Positions 1 to 9,623 of a DNA stretch of 64,000 bases are shown piece after piece (the first letter of the stretch is position 1; each line of letters opens with the position of its first letter). The notes beneath the pieces were generated by a model. It did no database searches, was not told the origin of the DNA, and saw nothing but the letters and a program-made list of their open reading frames with translations. The stretch covers positions 150,682 to 214,681 of the forward strand of contig JAAEZZ010000009.1 of NCBI GenBank assembly GCA_018222605.1, given 5' to 3'. The stretch comes from Alphaproteobacteria bacterium. Lineage in GTDB: Bacteria > Pseudomonadota > Alphaproteobacteria > Caulobacterales > Hyphomonadaceae. A program made the translations under genes and the position numbers.

Positions 1-102
1 TTTCCCTTTCTGCAGCTGATATGGGTTTGGCTGCCCAGAACGGCAATCACGGTCTTGCGATCTGCATGGTCATCCGCTATTGGCCTCCATTCTGCTGAGC
101 GC

Positions 103-192
103 GGTGAGGTGGCCGAGTGGTCGAAGGCGCACGCCTGGAAAGTGTGTAGGCTAGCAATAGTCTCCAGGGTTCGAATCCCTGTCTCACCGCCA
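103..192 (+). tRNA. tRNA-Ser(GGA)
   Basis: A complete class II tRNA. The acceptor stem GGTGAGG pairs with TCTCACC (last pair G-U), followed by discriminator G and an encoded CCA. The anticodon stem CACGC/GTGTG closes a 7-base loop CTGGAAA with anticodon GGA, which reads UCC/UCU serine codons. A long variable arm follows, as expected for serine, then the T-arm GGGTTCGAATCCC. It stands alone, upstream of the CoA-transferase gene. Confidence 0.96.
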
Positions 193-356
193 GCAGATCT
201 TTCAGACAGGATATGGCTTGTTGTCACTGCATGCGCCGGGCCCATCGATCTGCAATTGTGCATACCTGCCAGTAGATGACAAAGCCTATCCGGCGTGCTC
301 TCAGGCTTGGTTCGAAATTCTGCCATATCATCGGTAAAGTATGCCCAGCCGGGTAG

Positions 357-1898
<1,542 letters not shown>

Positions 1899-1979
1899 GA
1901 CACCGGCTGAACCTGTCCGCTATTGAATTGGGCGTGCAAAGATTAATCTGTGGCAGGGAAAATACTTTACGGATTTTGA

Positions 1980-1991
1980 GTTAATATTAAC
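1980..1991 (+). promoter_or_regulatory. perfect 12-bp palindrome upstream of the secreted protein gene
   Basis: GTTAATATTAAC is fully self-complementary and sits in an AT-rich patch 54 bases before the start codon of the next gene. It could be a regulator site or part of the promoter. No regulator can be assigned from the sequence. Confidence 0.3.
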
Positions 1992-2045
1992 GATTTGGGT
2001 GAATTCTGGGCATCTATCTATCAAGCCCTTGCCAAGGATTTTGCC

Positions 2046-2528
2046 ATGCTGAAGCGTGTCGCCGCCTCTCTTGCCGGAACCCTCATGATCGGACTTCCAG
2101 CCTTCGCTCAGGATCTGGTCGTAGAGCAGACTGTTGAACGCGCCATCGTGATTGAAGACGAGGAAGGCGGTGTCGAAATGGAATTGCTGCCTGCGGACGA
2201 AGTGAAACCTGGCGAGCAGCTTTTCTACTCAGTCACCTATATCAATGATAGCGAACAGCCCGCGACGGATGTTGTTCTGACTCTGCCTGTGCCGGAAGAT
2301 GTCAGCCTGCTGGAAGACTCCGCGGTTGCGGAATATGACGAAGCCTTTGTGGATTTCTCGGTCGATGGCGGCAAGACATATATTTCCGGTGCGCGCCTGG
2401 TGTCTGACAGTGCCACGCCGGCGCATCTGGAAATTCCTGAAGAGATTACGCACATGCGCTGGACCTTCAGCCAGGAAATCGCGCCGAAGGATTCCGGGCG
2501 TATTTTCTTCGCAGCGATCCTTAAATAG
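2046..2528 (+). CDS. secreted DUF11-like protein of unknown function
   Basis: 160 residues. The ORF opens further upstream, but the ATG at 2046 gives a clean signal peptide (MLKRVAAS..., cleavage after 'AFA' before QDL), so I take that start. The mature part, with 'VKPGEQLFYSVTYINDSEQPATDVVLTLPVP', resembles the DUF11 / conserved-repeat beta-sandwich found in cell-surface proteins. In that family, threonine- and asparagine-rich strands carry 'Y.i...N.g...a..v.l.d.lP'. There is a single domain and no anchor, so it is probably periplasmic or exported. No catalytic motif is visible. It lies between the CoA-transferase and trpF, with its own AT-rich upstream region. Confidence 0.7.
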   Translation: MLKRVAASLAGTLMIGLPAFAQDLVVEQTVERAIVIEDEEGGVEMELLPADEVKPGEQLFYSVTYINDSEQPATDVVLTLPVPEDVSLLEDSAVAEYDEAFVDFSVDGGKTYISGARLVSDSATPAHLEIPEEITHMRWTFSQEIAPKDSGRIFFAAILK

Positions 2529-2589
2529 ATTTCTGGATTTAACCATGGGCAATTGACCCGCAGGCCCTGCCTGACGTAACGCCCTTGCC

Positions 2590-3219
2590 ATGACCCAGGT
2601 AAAGATTTGCGGCTTGACCGATCCGGACCTCGTGCGCTTTGCTGCGCAGAAGGGGGCAGATTGGATCGGCTTTGTGTTCGTTGAGGCGAGCCCCCGTTAT
2701 GTGACAGAGGCGGCCGCCGCGACATTGCTTATGCAGGCCGGCCGCTCTGTGCCCGTCGCGCTTCTGGTCAATCCCGATGATGCCCAGATTGAGCGGATCG
2801 TTGCGCTGGGTATCCGCACCTTGCAGCTGCACGGATCAGAAACGCCTGACCGTGTGGCGGAGATCAAGTCGGCAACGGGTGCAGAGGTCTGGAAAGCCAT
2901 GGGCGTAGCAACGTCTGAGGATCTGGAGCGGGCCGCACTCTATACGGCGGCAGATCGCCTGCTCATTGATGCCAAACCGCCAGAAGGCGCTGACCGCACT
3001 GGCGGTCATGGCCTCGCTTTTGACTGGACGCTTATGCAAGGCTGGGGTGCGCCGAAGCCGTGGCTGCTGGCCGGCGGGCTGACGCCGGATAATGTGGGCG
3101 AGGCCATCCGGTTAACCGGCGCGCCAGCCGTCGATGTCTCTTCAGGTGTCGAGCGGCTGAAGGGTCTCAAGGACCGCGCGCTGGTACAGACCTTCATTGA
3201 GGCGGCGAAAGCGCAATAG
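2590..3219 (+). CDS. trpF: phosphoribosylanthranilate isomerase
   Basis: 209 residues, the normal length for TrpF. This (beta/alpha)8 enzyme converts N-(5'-phosphoribosyl)anthranilate to CdRP in tryptophan synthesis. The N-terminal 'VKICGLTDP' carries the catalytic cysteine, and 'LLIDAKPP' carries the catalytic aspartate. 'GGLTPDNV' and 'AVDVSSGVE' are the phosphate-binding loops. It begins the trpF-trpB-...-trpA-accD-folC run on this strand; trpB follows about 100 bases on. That order is common in alphaproteobacteria, apart from the genes inserted after trpB. Confidence 0.96.
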   Translation: MTQVKICGLTDPDLVRFAAQKGADWIGFVFVEASPRYVTEAAAATLLMQAGRSVPVALLVNPDDAQIERIVALGIRTLQLHGSETPDRVAEIKSATGAEVWKAMGVATSEDLERAALYTAADRLLIDAKPPEGADRTGGHGLAFDWTLMQGWGAPKPWLLAGGLTPDNVGEAIRLTGAPAVDVSSGVERLKGLKDRALVQTFIEAAKAQ

Positions 3220-3317
3220 GAAAGCCGGTCTGTCGCAGCCGGGTTTCATCGCTGCGCTTTCCTTGGCCAGCCCTTCGGTCTAAGTACACACGCGTGATTG
3301 CAAGGAAAGCAGGACAA

Positions 3318-4529
3318 ATGGATTTGCGGAATACATGGGACCAATGGCCTGACGTGAATGGCCGTTTTGGAGAGTTTGGCGGTCGGTATGTGGCCGAAAC
3401 GCTGATGCCGCTCATCCTTGAGCTGGAGGCCGAGTACCGCAAGGCCAAGGAAGATCCGGCCTTCAAGGCCCAGATGGACGATTTGTGGACCCATTATGTC
3501 GGCCGCCCGTCTCCGCTTTACTTTGCCGAGCGTATGACCGAGCATTTCGGCGGCGCGAAGATCTACTTCAAGCGCGACGAGCTGAACCATACCGGCGCGC
3601 ACAAGATCAATAACTGCCTGGGCCAGGTTCTGCTGGCCATGCGTATGGGCAAGACGCGCATCATTGCGGAGACCGGGGCAGGCCAGCATGGCGTTGCCAC
3701 GGCAACCATCTGCGCGCGCTTTGGCCTGAAATGCGTGGTCTTCATGGGCGAAACCGATGTTGAGCGCCAGAAGCCGAACGTCTTCCGCATGCGTCTGCTG
3801 GGTGCCGAGATCGTGCCTGTCTCTTCCGGCACCGGAACGCTGAAGGACGCAATGAACGAAGCCCTGCGTGACTGGGTGACGAATGTGGAAGACACATTCT
3901 ACTGCATCGGCACGGCGGCAGGGCCTCATCCGTATCCGGAACTGGTGCGTGATTTCCAGAGCGTGATCGGCAAGGAAGCGCGGGCCCAGATTCTTGAGCG
4001 GGAAGGCCGCCTGCCGGATGCCGTCATGGCGTGCATTGGCGGCGGGTCCAATGCGATTGGCCTTTTCCATCCCTTCCTGGAAGACGAAAGCGTTCGCCTG
4101 CTTGGGGTTGAAGCGGCGGGCCACGGCATTGAAACCGGCGAGCATGCGGCGGCCCTGAATGGCGGCAAGCCGGGCATTCTGCATGGCAACAAGACCTACC
4201 TTCTGCAGACGGATGACGGCCAGATCGTGGATGCGCATTCCATCTCTGCCGGTCTCGACTATCCCGGGATCGGGCCGGAGCACGCCTTCCTGCGGGATAC
4301 AGGACGAGCTGAGTATCTTTCTTGTACTGACGCTGAGGCGCTTGAGGCGTTCCAGCTTTGCACGCGCCTTGAGGGTATCATTCCGGCGCTTGAGCCTTCT
4401 CACGCCATTGCGCGCGTGGGTGAGGCCGCCAAGGAGCTGGGGCCGGACGGCCTGATCATTCTGAATATGTGCGGCCGGGGCGATAAGGACGTGTTCTCCG
4501 TCGCCAAGGCGCTCGGTGTAGATATGTGA
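3318..4529 (+). CDS. trpB: tryptophan synthase beta chain
   Basis: 403 residues. The ORF is open eight codons further upstream, but ATG 3318 has AGGA close in front and gives the family N-terminus. TrpB is the PLP enzyme that joins indole and serine. 'HTGAHKINN' holds the PLP lysine (residue 96 in this numbering), and 'GGGSNAIG' is the phosphate-binding loop. The usual C-terminal 'SHAIA' and 'CGRGDKD' motifs are present. In most bacteria trpA follows directly so that the alpha2beta2 complex is made in balance; here trpA is 2 kb away behind four other genes. Confidence 0.97.
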   Translation: MDLRNTWDQWPDVNGRFGEFGGRYVAETLMPLILELEAEYRKAKEDPAFKAQMDDLWTHYVGRPSPLYFAERMTEHFGGAKIYFKRDELNHTGAHKINNCLGQVLLAMRMGKTRIIAETGAGQHGVATATICARFGLKCVVFMGETDVERQKPNVFRMRLLGAEIVPVSSGTGTLKDAMNEALRDWVTNVEDTFYCIGTAAGPHPYPELVRDFQSVIGKEARAQILEREGRLPDAVMACIGGGSNAIGLFHPFLEDESVRLLGVEAAGHGIETGEHAAALNGGKPGILHGNKTYLLQTDDGQIVDAHSISAGLDYPGIGPEHAFLRDTGRAEYLSCTDAEALEAFQLCTRLEGIIPALEPSHAIARVGEAAKELGPDGLIILNMCGRGDKDVFSVAKALGVDM

Positions 4530-4537
4530 CTCCATAC

Positions 4538-4557
4538 ATCAATCATTTTTGATTGAT
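4538..4557 (+). promoter_or_regulatory. 8-bp inverted repeat ATCAATCA-TTTT-TGATTGAT
   Basis: A perfect dyad just after the trpB stop codon. It is AT-rich with no terminal T-run after the stem, so it is more likely a protein-binding site than a terminator. The same ATCAAT half-site recurs twice in the larger dyad 12 bases downstream. Confidence 0.5.
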
Positions 4558-4568
4558 ATTTGAAGTGT

Positions 4569-4612
4569 CATCCATAATTGATTGATTCTTGCATATCAAT
4601 CGATTATGGATG
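4569..4612 (+). promoter_or_regulatory. 18-bp inverted repeat in front of the SatD-like gene
   Basis: Arms CATCCATAATTGATTGAT (4569-4586) and ATCAATCGATTATGGATG (4595-4612) match at 17 of 18 positions around an 8-base loop. The single mismatch would be a U-G pair in RNA. The right arm ends four bases before the GTG start at 4617 and so covers the ribosome-binding region. It could be an operator for the HTH-bearing SatD-like protein, an mRNA hairpin that limits its translation, or both. Confidence 0.6.
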
Positions 4613-4616
4613 ATTT

Positions 4617-5288
4617 GTGGACCTTCAACGCCCTTACTATCTCGTCTTGGGAGACCTCAAACGGTCTACCCAACCTGCTGGAAAGATCGCCCCTGTGGCG
4701 ATCAACCGCCTGATTCAGGCTGTATCCCAGGTGTCGCAGACTTATGCGGCAGATCTCGTTCTGCCTATGGAAGTCAATTATGGCGACGAGTTTGCTGGCC
4801 TGTTTCACACACCGGCCCGGATTTATGACGTTATAGACCATTTGAGGGATGCCTTGCGCGGAGCCACGGAGTTTCGTGTGGCAATAGCTTATGATCACAT
4901 TGGCAATGCAGCCGATACGATGAGGCAAATGGGCGGCCCGGCCTTTCAAACCGCGAATGATGCCTTGCTGGAGCTTAAGAAGCGCGATGCATTTTGCACG
5001 TGGCATGTCGCAAGCGCACTGGAAGATCAGACCCTGACCGTACTGGCGAATGCGGCGGACGGATTGCGCCAGGCTATGACGGACTACCAGTATGAGGTGT
5101 TTCGGCTTCTAGGTAGCGGAATGTCGCAGATTGATATTGCCCGGCGGCTTGAAAAGTTCGAGCAATCAATCTCCACGGCCGCAAAGCGGGGGCAGGCCGA
5201 CCTTGCCCTCGCGCTGGATTTGACTTTACGTCAGCGCTTGAAAGCCTTGCAGGAGGGCGCTCTTGGTCATGCCGATGGATCTGTTTGA
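4617..5288 (+). CDS. SatD-family protein with C-terminal helix-turn-helix
   Basis: 223 residues. GTG is the only possible start because TGA lies two codons upstream in frame. Residues 1-130 fit the SatD family: 'YYLVLGDLKRST' at the N-terminus, 'YGDEFAGLF' near residue 60 and 'GGPAFQTANDALLEL' near residue 105. The spacing of the two Asp-bearing strands recalls nucleotidyl-cyclase/GGDEF folds; that is my inference. Residues about 155-200 ('VFRLLGSGMSQIDIARRLEKFEQSISTAAKRG') look like a helix-turn-helix, which suggests DNA binding. It overlaps the following membrane protein gene by 26 bases. The pair interrupts trpB-trpA. Function is unknown, and an autoregulatory role with the dyads upstream is plausible. 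Confidence 0.65.
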   Translation: MDLQRPYYLVLGDLKRSTQPAGKIAPVAINRLIQAVSQVSQTYAADLVLPMEVNYGDEFAGLFHTPARIYDVIDHLRDALRGATEFRVAIAYDHIGNAADTMRQMGGPAFQTANDALLELKKRDAFCTWHVASALEDQTLTVLANAADGLRQAMTDYQYEVFRLLGSGMSQIDIARRLEKFEQSISTAAKRGQADLALALDLTLRQRLKALQEGALGHADGSV

Positions 5289-5724
5289 AGTTGCTCGCTT
5301 GCTGCTGGCAGGCGGCGTGTGTCTGGTGGCCAGCTTTGTTCTTTCGACGCTGATCATCCGCATCGGGATTCCAAAGCTGGATGACGGCACGCGTCCCGGA
5401 GCTCCGGGCACGCAGCAACACCCTGTCTTACACGGCATGCTGCCAGAAAGCTCGTCAAAAGCGGTTTTCGACATCAAATCTACGGGCTTCTGGATCGGAT
5501 TTTGTGAGACGCTGCTGATCTTCGTCCTGGTCTTTGCGGGGGCTTTCAGCGCATTGGCGATTATCATCGGTGCCAAGCAATTTGTCCGGAAGGAAGAGAT
5601 CAAGGCGCGGCCGTCCTACTATTTGTTGGGAACATTGGTGAACCTCTGCTGCGCTGTATTATTTGCGTCGCTGGCGCGCGTCTGGGTGACCGGGACAATG
5701 TTCGCCGGGCCTACAGGGTTCTGA
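5263..5724 (+). CDS. small membrane protein paired with the SatD-like gene
   Basis: 153 residues with about four hydrophobic segments: roughly residues 8-30, 75-100, and two near 115-145. A polar loop with 'DDGTRPGAPGTQQHP' lies between the first and second. I recognise no family. The TTG at 5263 has AGGAGG six bases upstream and is preferred over ATG 5269. It starts inside the end of the SatD-like gene, so the two are probably translationally coupled. SatD proteins elsewhere often sit beside a membrane protein, so this may be the functional partner. Confidence 0.6.
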   Translation: MVMPMDLFEVARLLLAGGVCLVASFVLSTLIIRIGIPKLDDGTRPGAPGTQQHPVLHGMLPESSSKAVFDIKSTGFWIGFCETLLIFVLVFAGAFSALAIIIGAKQFVRKEEIKARPSYYLLGTLVNLCCAVLFASLARVWVTGTMFAGPTGF

Positions 5725-5760
5725 GGGCTCTGGTAAGAACGCCATAAAAGGGAAAGAGAT

Positions 5761-6156
5761 ATGATCTCCCACATTACGCTCGGTACGAATGATCTAGATC
5801 GCGCGATCGCGTTTTATGAGCCGATCATGCAGGCGCTTGGTCATGTGCGCGTGCCGTTTGAGCGTTCGGACCCTTTCACTATGTGGAAGGGTCCGGACAT
5901 GGACCGGCCATTGATTGCGCTGACACGGCCAACCAATGGCGCGCCGCATGAACCCGGAAATGGCCAGATGGTCGCCTTTCTTGCACCGACGCGTTCTGCA
6001 GTTGACGCGGTACACGCTCTGGCCATAACCGCGGGGGGGCAGGATGAAGGCACGCCGGGTTTGCGCCCGCTCTATCATCCGAACTATTACGGCGCGTATT
6101 TTCGGGATCTGGATGGCAACAAGATTTGTGTCGTCTGCCATGACGCGGTGGACTGA
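5761..6156 (+). CDS. VOC family (glyoxalase/bleomycin-resistance fold) protein
   Basis: 131 residues, a standard single VOC domain. It begins 'ISHITLGTNDLDRAIAFYEPIM' and ends 'AYFRDLDGNKICVVCHD', the two halves of the beta-alpha-beta-beta-beta repeat with the usual metal ligands (His near the N-terminus, Glu/Asp region near the C-terminus). A good AAAGGGAAAGAG site precedes ATG 5761. Substrate cannot be assigned; relatives are often annotated as glyoxalase-like. It lies in the cassette between the SatD-like pair and cutA. Confidence 0.85.
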   Translation: MISHITLGTNDLDRAIAFYEPIMQALGHVRVPFERSDPFTMWKGPDMDRPLIALTRPTNGAPHEPGNGQMVAFLAPTRSAVDAVHALAITAGGQDEGTPGLRPLYHPNYYGAYFRDLDGNKICVVCHDAVD

Positions 6157-6211
6157 GACGGTGTAAGATGCTCACTGTATTTCATCTGAATGAAGTCTCT
6201 GGGGGATTGAT

Positions 6212-6532
6212 GTGACAGACCTTCTTCTCATTCGCATTACCTGTCCCTCTCGCCGCGTGGCCGAAGAGATTGGCGATGCTGCGATAGAGCATCGGCTGGC
6301 AGCCTGCGCAAATCTGGAAGGGCCGGTGTCTTCCACCTATCGCTGGAAAGGTGTGGTGGAACAGGCGTTTGAGTTCATTCTCTGGCTGAAAGCGCCCAAA
6401 GCGAACTGGGACCGTGTTGAAGCACTGGTCCTGACACACCATCCTTACGATGTGCCTGCAATGGTGGCTTTGCCTTGCATTCAGGCGAATGCGCCTTATG
6501 AGGCGTGGGTTCACGAGAACACGGACACCTGA
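6212..6532 (+). CDS. cutA: divalent-cation tolerance protein CutA
   Basis: 106 residues, the normal CutA length. This small trimeric protein of PII-like fold is linked to copper and divalent metal tolerance, though its true role is debated. 'RVAEEIGDAAIEHRLAACANLEGPVSSTYRWKGVVE' and 'THHPYDVPAMVALP' are diagnostic. The start is GTG 6212, with GGGGGA five bases ahead. Its TGA overlaps the trpA ATG (ATGA at 6530-6534 region), so the two are translationally coupled. That makes cutA the immediate partner of trpA here. Confidence 0.93.
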   Translation: MTDLLLIRITCPSRRVAEEIGDAAIEHRLAACANLEGPVSSTYRWKGVVEQAFEFILWLKAPKANWDRVEALVLTHHPYDVPAMVALPCIQANAPYEAWVHENTDT

Positions 6533-7359
6533 TGCCTACTTCCCGAATTTCTGATGCCTTCGCCCGAGCCAAGGGCGAGAACCGCGCCGCTTTGGTCACT
6601 TACATCATGGCCGGCGATCCTGATCTGGAAACCAGTTTCGAGGCGATGAAAGCGCTGCGCGACAATGGTGCGGACATTATCGAGCTTGGCGCCCCGTTCA
6701 CCGACCCCATGGCCGATGGTGCGTCCATCCAGAAAGCCGGCCTGCGTTCGCTGGCCAATGGCACGACACTGCGCGACACGCTTAAACTGGCTGCGCGTTT
6801 TCGTGAGGAAGACCAGACGACCCCACTGATTTTGATGGGCTATGCCAATCCTGTTTTCCGCATGGGCTATGGCGAATTTGCCAGCGCGGCAGCGGAATCG
6901 GGCATTGATGGTACGATTCTGGTGGATTTGCCGCCCGAAGAGGATGGCGAGCTGCGTGAGGAATACGCAAAGCACGACCTGTCTGTCATCCGCTTGGCGA
7001 CACCGACAACCCACGAAGCCCGCATGGCAAAAGTCGCCGAAGGAGCGAGTGGTTTCCTCTATTTTGTTGCTGTGACGGGGGTCACCGGGGCGGGAAGCGC
7101 TGATCCGAAAGCGATTTCCGGGAACATCGAAATGGCTAAACGCGTTTCAGGACTGCCTGTCTGCGTTGGTTTTGGGGTCAAAACTGGCGTACAGGCTGCA
7201 GAAATGGCTAAAATAGCCGATGGGGTTGTCGTAGGCTCCGCTTTCGTGGACCATGCTGAAAAGGCCCACGAGTCAGGGAATTTTTCCAGTGCGCCGCGGG
7301 GAATGGGCGCTCTGGCACAAGAGTTAAGCTTGGCAATAAAAACGATTGCCAAGCCCTAA
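6532..7359 (+). CDS. trpA: tryptophan synthase alpha chain
   Basis: 275 residues. The alpha subunit cleaves indole-3-glycerol phosphate and channels indole to TrpB. Catalytic E51 ('IIELGAPFTDP') and D62 ('MADGASIQKAG') are eleven residues apart, as in Salmonella E49/D60. The phosphate-site motifs 'TGVTGAGS' and 'CVGFGVKT' are intact. The track start at 6505 is an N-terminal extension into cutA; ATG 6532 overlapping the cutA stop is the better start. It is split from trpB by four genes and followed by accD after 28 bases, with GAGGAGG ahead of accD. Confidence 0.96.
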   Translation: MPTSRISDAFARAKGENRAALVTYIMAGDPDLETSFEAMKALRDNGADIIELGAPFTDPMADGASIQKAGLRSLANGTTLRDTLKLAARFREEDQTTPLILMGYANPVFRMGYGEFASAAAESGIDGTILVDLPPEEDGELREEYAKHDLSVIRLATPTTHEARMAKVAEGASGFLYFVAVTGVTGAGSADPKAISGNIEMAKRVSGLPVCVGFGVKTGVQAAEMAKIADGVVVGSAFVDHAEKAHESGNFSSAPRGMGALAQELSLAIKTIAKP

Positions 7360-7387
7360 TAATGAATGCCGCCGAGGAGGTTGAGGC

Positions 7388-8368
7388 ATGAACTGGATTA
7401 CCAAGGTCACCCCGCCGGGCCTGAAGACCATGCTCGCAAAGAAGGACACGCCCGACGATCTGTGGGTGAAATGTCCTATTTCCGGAGAGCTCGTCTACAA
7501 GACCGATCTGGAGGAAAACTGGTATGTCACGCCCGCTGGCGCGCATTTGCGTATCAGCCCGCGTACACGGTTCCGTATCCTGTTCGATGATGAGCGTTGG
7601 GAGCCGATCGAGCTGCCTTCCGTTCCGCATGATCCGTTGAAATTCAAGGATGACAAGCCTTATCCGTCCCGCCTCAAAGCGGCGAAGGCGAAGATTGCTG
7701 CGCGCGAAAAGAAGGAAACAGAGCAAGGCGGGGCTCCGCTCTTGCAGGATGATTGCATGGTGGCGGCCTATGGCAAGATCGGCGGTGTGCCGACAGTGGT
7801 TCTGGTTCAGGACTTTGCCTTTATGGGTGGTTCTCTCGGCATGGCGGCAGGGGAAGGCTTCATCGCAGCCGCGCAAATGGCGCTGGCGCGCAAGGCCGCT
7901 TTTGTTGTCTGCACCGCATCCGGTGGCGCGCGCATGCAGGAAGGCACACTCAGCCTGATGCAGATGCCGCGCACGACCCTGGCGATCAATGAACTGGCCG
8001 AGGCCAAGCTTCCTTATGTGGTCGTCCTGACAGACCCGACCTCCGGCGGCGTTTCCGCCTCCTATGCGATGCTGGGCGACGTTCACATTGCCGAGCCGGG
8101 CGCAATGATTGCGTTCTCGGGCCCACGCGTTATCGAACAGACGATCCGGGAAAGCCTGCCGCAAGGCTTCCAGAGGTCTGAATTCCTCCGCGAGAAAGGC
8201 CAGGTCGATATCGTCTGCGATCGCCGCAAGCTGAAAGAGACCGTGGCCCGCGTGCTGAGCCTGCTTCTGCCAAGCACACGCCGGCGCGAAGATCGCATTC
8301 CGGCCTCGTTGACGCCGCCTAAAACGCATGAGACGAAGGCGGCGAAAGGGAAGGGCAGCACTGCTTGA
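7388..8368 (+). CDS. accD: acetyl-CoA carboxylase carboxyltransferase subunit beta
   Basis: 326 residues. AccD with AccA transfers CO2 from biotin to acetyl-CoA to make malonyl-CoA for fatty acid synthesis. The crotonase-fold core is well kept: 'TASGGARMQEG', 'VVLTDPTSGGVSASYAMLGD' and 'RVIEQTIRESLPQGFQ'. The N-terminal zinc ribbon, normally C-x2-C-x15-C-x2-C, is degenerate. The positions are C29, S32, T48 and G51 ('CPISG', 'VTPAG'), so only one of four metal ligands is left although the spacing is preserved. A Lys-rich tail ends the protein. Its TGA overlaps the TTG start of folC. Confidence 0.95.
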   Translation: MNWITKVTPPGLKTMLAKKDTPDDLWVKCPISGELVYKTDLEENWYVTPAGAHLRISPRTRFRILFDDERWEPIELPSVPHDPLKFKDDKPYPSRLKAAKAKIAAREKKETEQGGAPLLQDDCMVAAYGKIGGVPTVVLVQDFAFMGGSLGMAAGEGFIAAAQMALARKAAFVVCTASGGARMQEGTLSLMQMPRTTLAINELAEAKLPYVVVLTDPTSGGVSASYAMLGDVHIAEPGAMIAFSGPRVIEQTIRESLPQGFQRSEFLREKGQVDIVCDRRKLKETVARVLSLLLPSTRRREDRIPASLTPPKTHETKAAKGKGSTA

Positions 8369-9618
8369 TTGGGAACAGTCCAGCCCTGGCGGAGGCGTTG
8401 GGGCGGTTCGAGGGGCTCTATCCTGAAACGATCCACCTCTCCCTCGACCGTGTTCTGAACGCGCTTGAGGCGATGGGGCGGCCTCAAGACAGATTGCCGC
8501 CTGTCATCCACGTTGCCGGTACAAATGGCAAAGGCTCTACCTGTGCCTTCATGCGCGCGATGATGGAAGCCGCAGGCCTGAGAGTACATGTCTTCAGCAG
8601 TCCGCATCTGGTGCGCTTCAATGAGCGTATTCGGCTGGCAGGAGAGATTGTTGATGATGAGCGTTTGATTTCCTGGCTGGAACGGACCTATGAGGCCATC
8701 AATGGCCTTGAGATCACACATTTTGAAGCCACCACAGCGACCGCCTTGCTTGCCTTCTCTGAAGTATATGCAGATGTGCTGATCCTCGAAGTGGGCCTGG
8801 GCGGCAGTTATGACGCGACCAATGTGATTGATGCGCCTGCGCTCAGCGTGATTACGCCCGTCGATTTCGATCACAAGGCCTTCCTCGGGTCAGACCTGCG
8901 CAAGATTGCGGGGGAGAAGGCCGGCATTATCAAGGCAGGATGTCCGGCGGTGACGGCGATCCAGCGCAAGGTTTGCGATCAGGTTATCGCCGCACGGGCA
9001 GAAGAACTGGGCGCGCCGCTCTATCGCATGAAGGCGCATTTCATTGACGCCATGCCAGAAGATCTGGGCCTTATCGGAGAGCACCAACGTGCAAATGCGG
9101 CGCTCGCAGCGATGGCGGTGCAACTGTTCGGCAATTCGATCCGCATCAGCCAGGAAGAAATCTTTGCCGGGGCTCGCAATGCCAGCTGGCCTGCCCGCAT
9201 GCAAAAGCTGAAGCCGGGACCGGTGACCGCACTGGCCGAAGGACGGGATGTCTGGCTGGATGGCGGACATAATCCGCATGCCGCGCGGGCGATCGCCCGG
9301 CATCTTCAGAAATTGCCCGGCAAGACCGCGCTCGTCTCCGCCATGCTTGCCTCTAAGGATGCGACAGGCTTCTTTATGCCGTTCCGGCAGGTGCGCCCGC
9401 AGGTTTTCACCTTGCCAAATGCACCAGGACATCAAGGGGCAGAGCCGCAGGATCTGGCCGAGGCGGCAACAACCGCAGGCCTGGAAGCTACAGGCTGCGA
9501 AAGCCTGGAAGACGCCATGGAAGCCGCTGTCGAATCCGGTGCAGACCGTATTCTGATTTGCGGATCGCTCTATCTTGCCGGTGAGGTATTGGCCCGTAAC
9601 GGTGAGCCACCAAACTAG
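8365..9618 (+). CDS. folC: bifunctional folylpolyglutamate synthase / dihydrofolate synthase
   Basis: 417 residues. This Mur-ligase-type ATPase adds glutamate to dihydropteroate and folates. 'HVAGTNGKGST' is the P-loop, 'FSSPHLVRFNERIR' the folate loop, 'LEVGLGGSYDATN' the metal region and 'WLDGGHNPHA' the C-terminal domain motif. The only suitable start is TTG 8365, inside the accD stop codon (TTGA overlap), so it depends on translation of accD. It is the last gene of the trp-acc-fol run and ends 5 bases from the convergent coaBC. Confidence 0.95.
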   Translation: MIGNSPALAEALGRFEGLYPETIHLSLDRVLNALEAMGRPQDRLPPVIHVAGTNGKGSTCAFMRAMMEAAGLRVHVFSSPHLVRFNERIRLAGEIVDDERLISWLERTYEAINGLEITHFEATTATALLAFSEVYADVLILEVGLGGSYDATNVIDAPALSVITPVDFDHKAFLGSDLRKIAGEKAGIIKAGCPAVTAIQRKVCDQVIAARAEELGAPLYRMKAHFIDAMPEDLGLIGEHQRANAALAAMAVQLFGNSIRISQEEIFAGARNASWPARMQKLKPGPVTALAEGRDVWLDGGHNPHAARAIARHLQKLPGKTALVSAMLASKDATGFFMPFRQVRPQVFTLPNAPGHQGAEPQDLAEAATTAGLEATGCESLEDAMEAAVESGADRILICGSLYLAGEVLARNGEPPN

Positions 9619-9623
9619 GCGCG

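Noticed and set aside
3-98. Open frame at the window edge ending TGA at 96
   Set aside because: It could be the end of an upstream gene, but 31 codons without a recognisable family are not enough to annotate.
55-279. 74-aa track ORF across the tRNA
   Set aside because: It reads through the tRNA-Ser gene and has no family likeness.
3246-4535. 429-aa minus-strand ORF opposite trpB
   Set aside because: Antisense shadow of a conserved gene in a GC-rich codon pattern; the protein is His/Arg-rich and matches nothing. The same applies to 24319-25305 and 35479-36639.
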